Assembly (NCBI GenBank): GCA_028583405.1
Contig: CM053264.1
Coordinates: 7,754,530 to 7,818,529, forward strand
Source: Pogonophryne albipinna
Taxonomy: Eukaryota; Chordata; Actinopteri; Perciformes; Artedidraconidae
Length of the DNA stretch: 64,000 bases
Direction of reading: 5' to 3'
The position numbers and the translations under genes are program-made. The notes under the pieces are model-generated. The model saw only the letters and a program-made list of their open reading frames with translations, ran no database searches and was not told the DNA's origin. Of this stretch, positions 62,454 to 64,000 are shown in pieces. How positions within the stretch are numbered: the first letter of the stretch is position 1; each line of letters opens with the position of its first letter.

Positions 62454-63746
62454 TCCTCCGCCTGGTCCGGAAGCGGTGCTCCTCAGTAATGAGTCCGGGT
62501 CGGCGCCTGCACGGGATTTATCTGCCCATGGTTCCGCCTCAGATAAACTGCGTCACAAGACCATGCACAAGAAGCCACAAAGCTGCAGATTAACTGGTGA
62601 GCAGAAGATAATAATACACTGTAAAAGTAACAGTACTGCATTTAATATGGTGCTGAAAGTATTAGGATAAAAAAATACACATTGCAGAAAGTATGTAAAT
62701 GTAAAGCAGCAAATCTTTATATTTGACAAGCTGGTGCTATGAAATGTTTCCCCCCACACATACGTAAAGGGGACCTATTATGCAAAATCCACTTTTTCAT
62801 GTCTTTTATACATCAACATGTGTCCCCTCTGTGGAAAGAGATTCTGAAAGTTTCAGGAAAAAAGATTCTCCCTCTTTTTGTCCTGATCCATTTATATAAA
62901 AACCTGTCTGAAAATGAGCTGATCAGATTTTGGACACTTTATGATGTCATAACGATTTTTTGGCTTGTGTAACCATTAGCCAATAACCAACCAAGGTAAT
63001 ACAGTATGGACAGACGTGCAGCTGAATACCATAAACCACAGGAGTTGTATCCCTAGTCTTGTTTACTGCTATTTTTCTTTGGCCTGGATATATGAATTTG
63101 ATTTGTTATGGGGACAATTAATTGAATGTTGGTTTTGATCAAATAACTAAACGGAAGTCATTAAAATATCCAAAACGCTGGCTATGACCCATACTTAATT
63201 TGTGTATTATTTTGTATATTTTAATAATGAATCCAGAGTTCCCCACAGACATTTTTTTTATAAATCACATGTTGAATATGAACAATCACTTTTTATTTTT
63301 TATTTTAAAAGTCTTTTTTTTTTTATCAGCTACCAAGCAACAGTCGATCCAACACGGAGCATTTTCATTGGCTGGGACCCACACATAGTTCATGCAATGG
63401 TTTCTGGGTAAATAAACACTTTAATGGTAGGCTGTGGATTCTAAGCAGTTGCCTGTTATGATATGTACATTCCTGAATACAATTATGAAAAAGGTCATTT
63501 CACAATTGTTACTAATGGTCCATAACAAATGATATAAAACACCAACAGGGAGGCTCCTTGTAATGTTGATACTACAAAACAAGACAAGCTCACCACTAAT
63601 TGTTCTGTTCGTTTTGAAATAATCTGTTTTCGTCAAGTAATTTTTTTCGCAATATCTCTGTTGTAACAGCCTGCCCCACCCGGCATGTTCTTTAAAAGGT
63701 GGAGGTCAGCTGCACCTCTGGATCTCTTTGAGGAAACACCGTCACC
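62454..63746. promoter_or_regulatory. Intergenic region between divergent dhrsx and the cd99-like gene
   Basis: The dhrsx leader and promoter lie just above 62453. A stretch from about 62763 (aaaggggacctattatgcaa, then aatccactttttcatgtc) to about 62960 is a common fish interspersed repeat, probably a non-autonomous DNA element; I do not see its other end. A TATA-like tttaaaagg at 63691-63699 lies about 50 bases before the ATG at 63747 and probably directs the plus-strand gene. Confidence 0.5.
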
Positions 63747-63807
63747 ATGAAGTTCAGTCTGAGCGTCGCTTTCCTGCTGCTGGTCTCTGGGACCGTCTCA
63801 GCCAGAG
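63747..63807 (+). CDS. cd99: First coding exon of a secreted/membrane protein, probably cd99
   Basis: ATG in caccATGA context opens 20 codons plus one base, MKFSLSVAFLLLVSGTVSAR, before a good donor (agag|GTAAGG). This is a textbook signal peptide with a cleavage site near VSA-R. The sequence alone does not identify the family. Synteny does: in human PAR1, CD99 lies beside ZBED1/DHRSX on the opposite strand, and its first exon is also a signal peptide ending in phase 1. The rest of the gene is outside the window. Confidence 0.55.
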
Positions 63808-64000
63808 GTAAGGTCTCTCTTCTCCATAAATGTCGTTTGTGTTTTTAAATGTCATTAAAAGGCCTTACTTTCCTCTTTAGATACATTTTTTACGTTTGTT
63901 TCCACTATGAATGCTTTGTTTCTATGTTCCATGTACCACCCACAAAGTGCTGGAGCATAACTAACATGCATTCATATCAGCCTAGGGTATATTTAATAAA
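63808..64000 (+). other. cd99: Start of intron 1 of the cd99-like gene
   Basis: No second exon occurs before the window ends. Confidence 0.4.

Overview
The window is vertebrate, almost certainly from a percomorph-like teleost. Genes are split into many short GT-AG exons, intergenic DNA is AT-rich, and the transposon set is typical of fish (L2/Maui-type LINE, Tc1, hAT, foldback elements). I identified genes by translating the sequence and comparing it with remembered vertebrate families. Splice junctions were chosen so that reading phase stays continuous.

Layout: (1) 2594-4064 (+), the last four coding exons of slx9 (FAM207A). (2) About 7.4-36.4 kb (+), adarb1 (ADAR2), the double-stranded-RNA A-to-I editing enzyme. 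It has ten coding exons, including an upstream arginine-rich first exon at 21380-21479 that joins in phase. Its long 5' introns hold transposon debris and a candidate auto-editing splice switch before the dsRBD exon. slx9 and ADARB1 are also close together on human 21q22.3. (3) 40089-44851 (+), cep70, a centrosomal coiled-coil protein with 16 coding exons and two CAG/polyglutamine tracts. (4) 45046-48815, a DNA element with long terminal inverted repeats, split precisely by a 5'-truncated L2 LINE. (5) 50357-52000 (+), an intronless sowahc-like ankyrin gene. (6) 54953-62453 (-), dhrsx, a short-chain dehydrogenase with seven coding exons. Its 5.6-kb intron 1 contains the intronless domesticated hAT gene zbed1 (57430-59472, same strand) and a hAT MITE. 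(7) 63747-63807 (+), the first coding exon of a secreted or type I membrane protein, probably cd99 by synteny. dhrsx, zbed1 and CD99 are neighbours in the same orientation in human PAR1.

These are unrelated housekeeping and regulatory genes, not a pathway. The one internally linked system is adarb1: its intron appears to carry an RNA duplex that is a substrate for its own product. Editing there would create a 3' splice site 47 nt upstream of the normal one and frameshift the mRNA, which is negative autoregulation as known from mammals.

Limits: all alignments are by eye. Untranslated exons, promoters and transposon family names are tentative.
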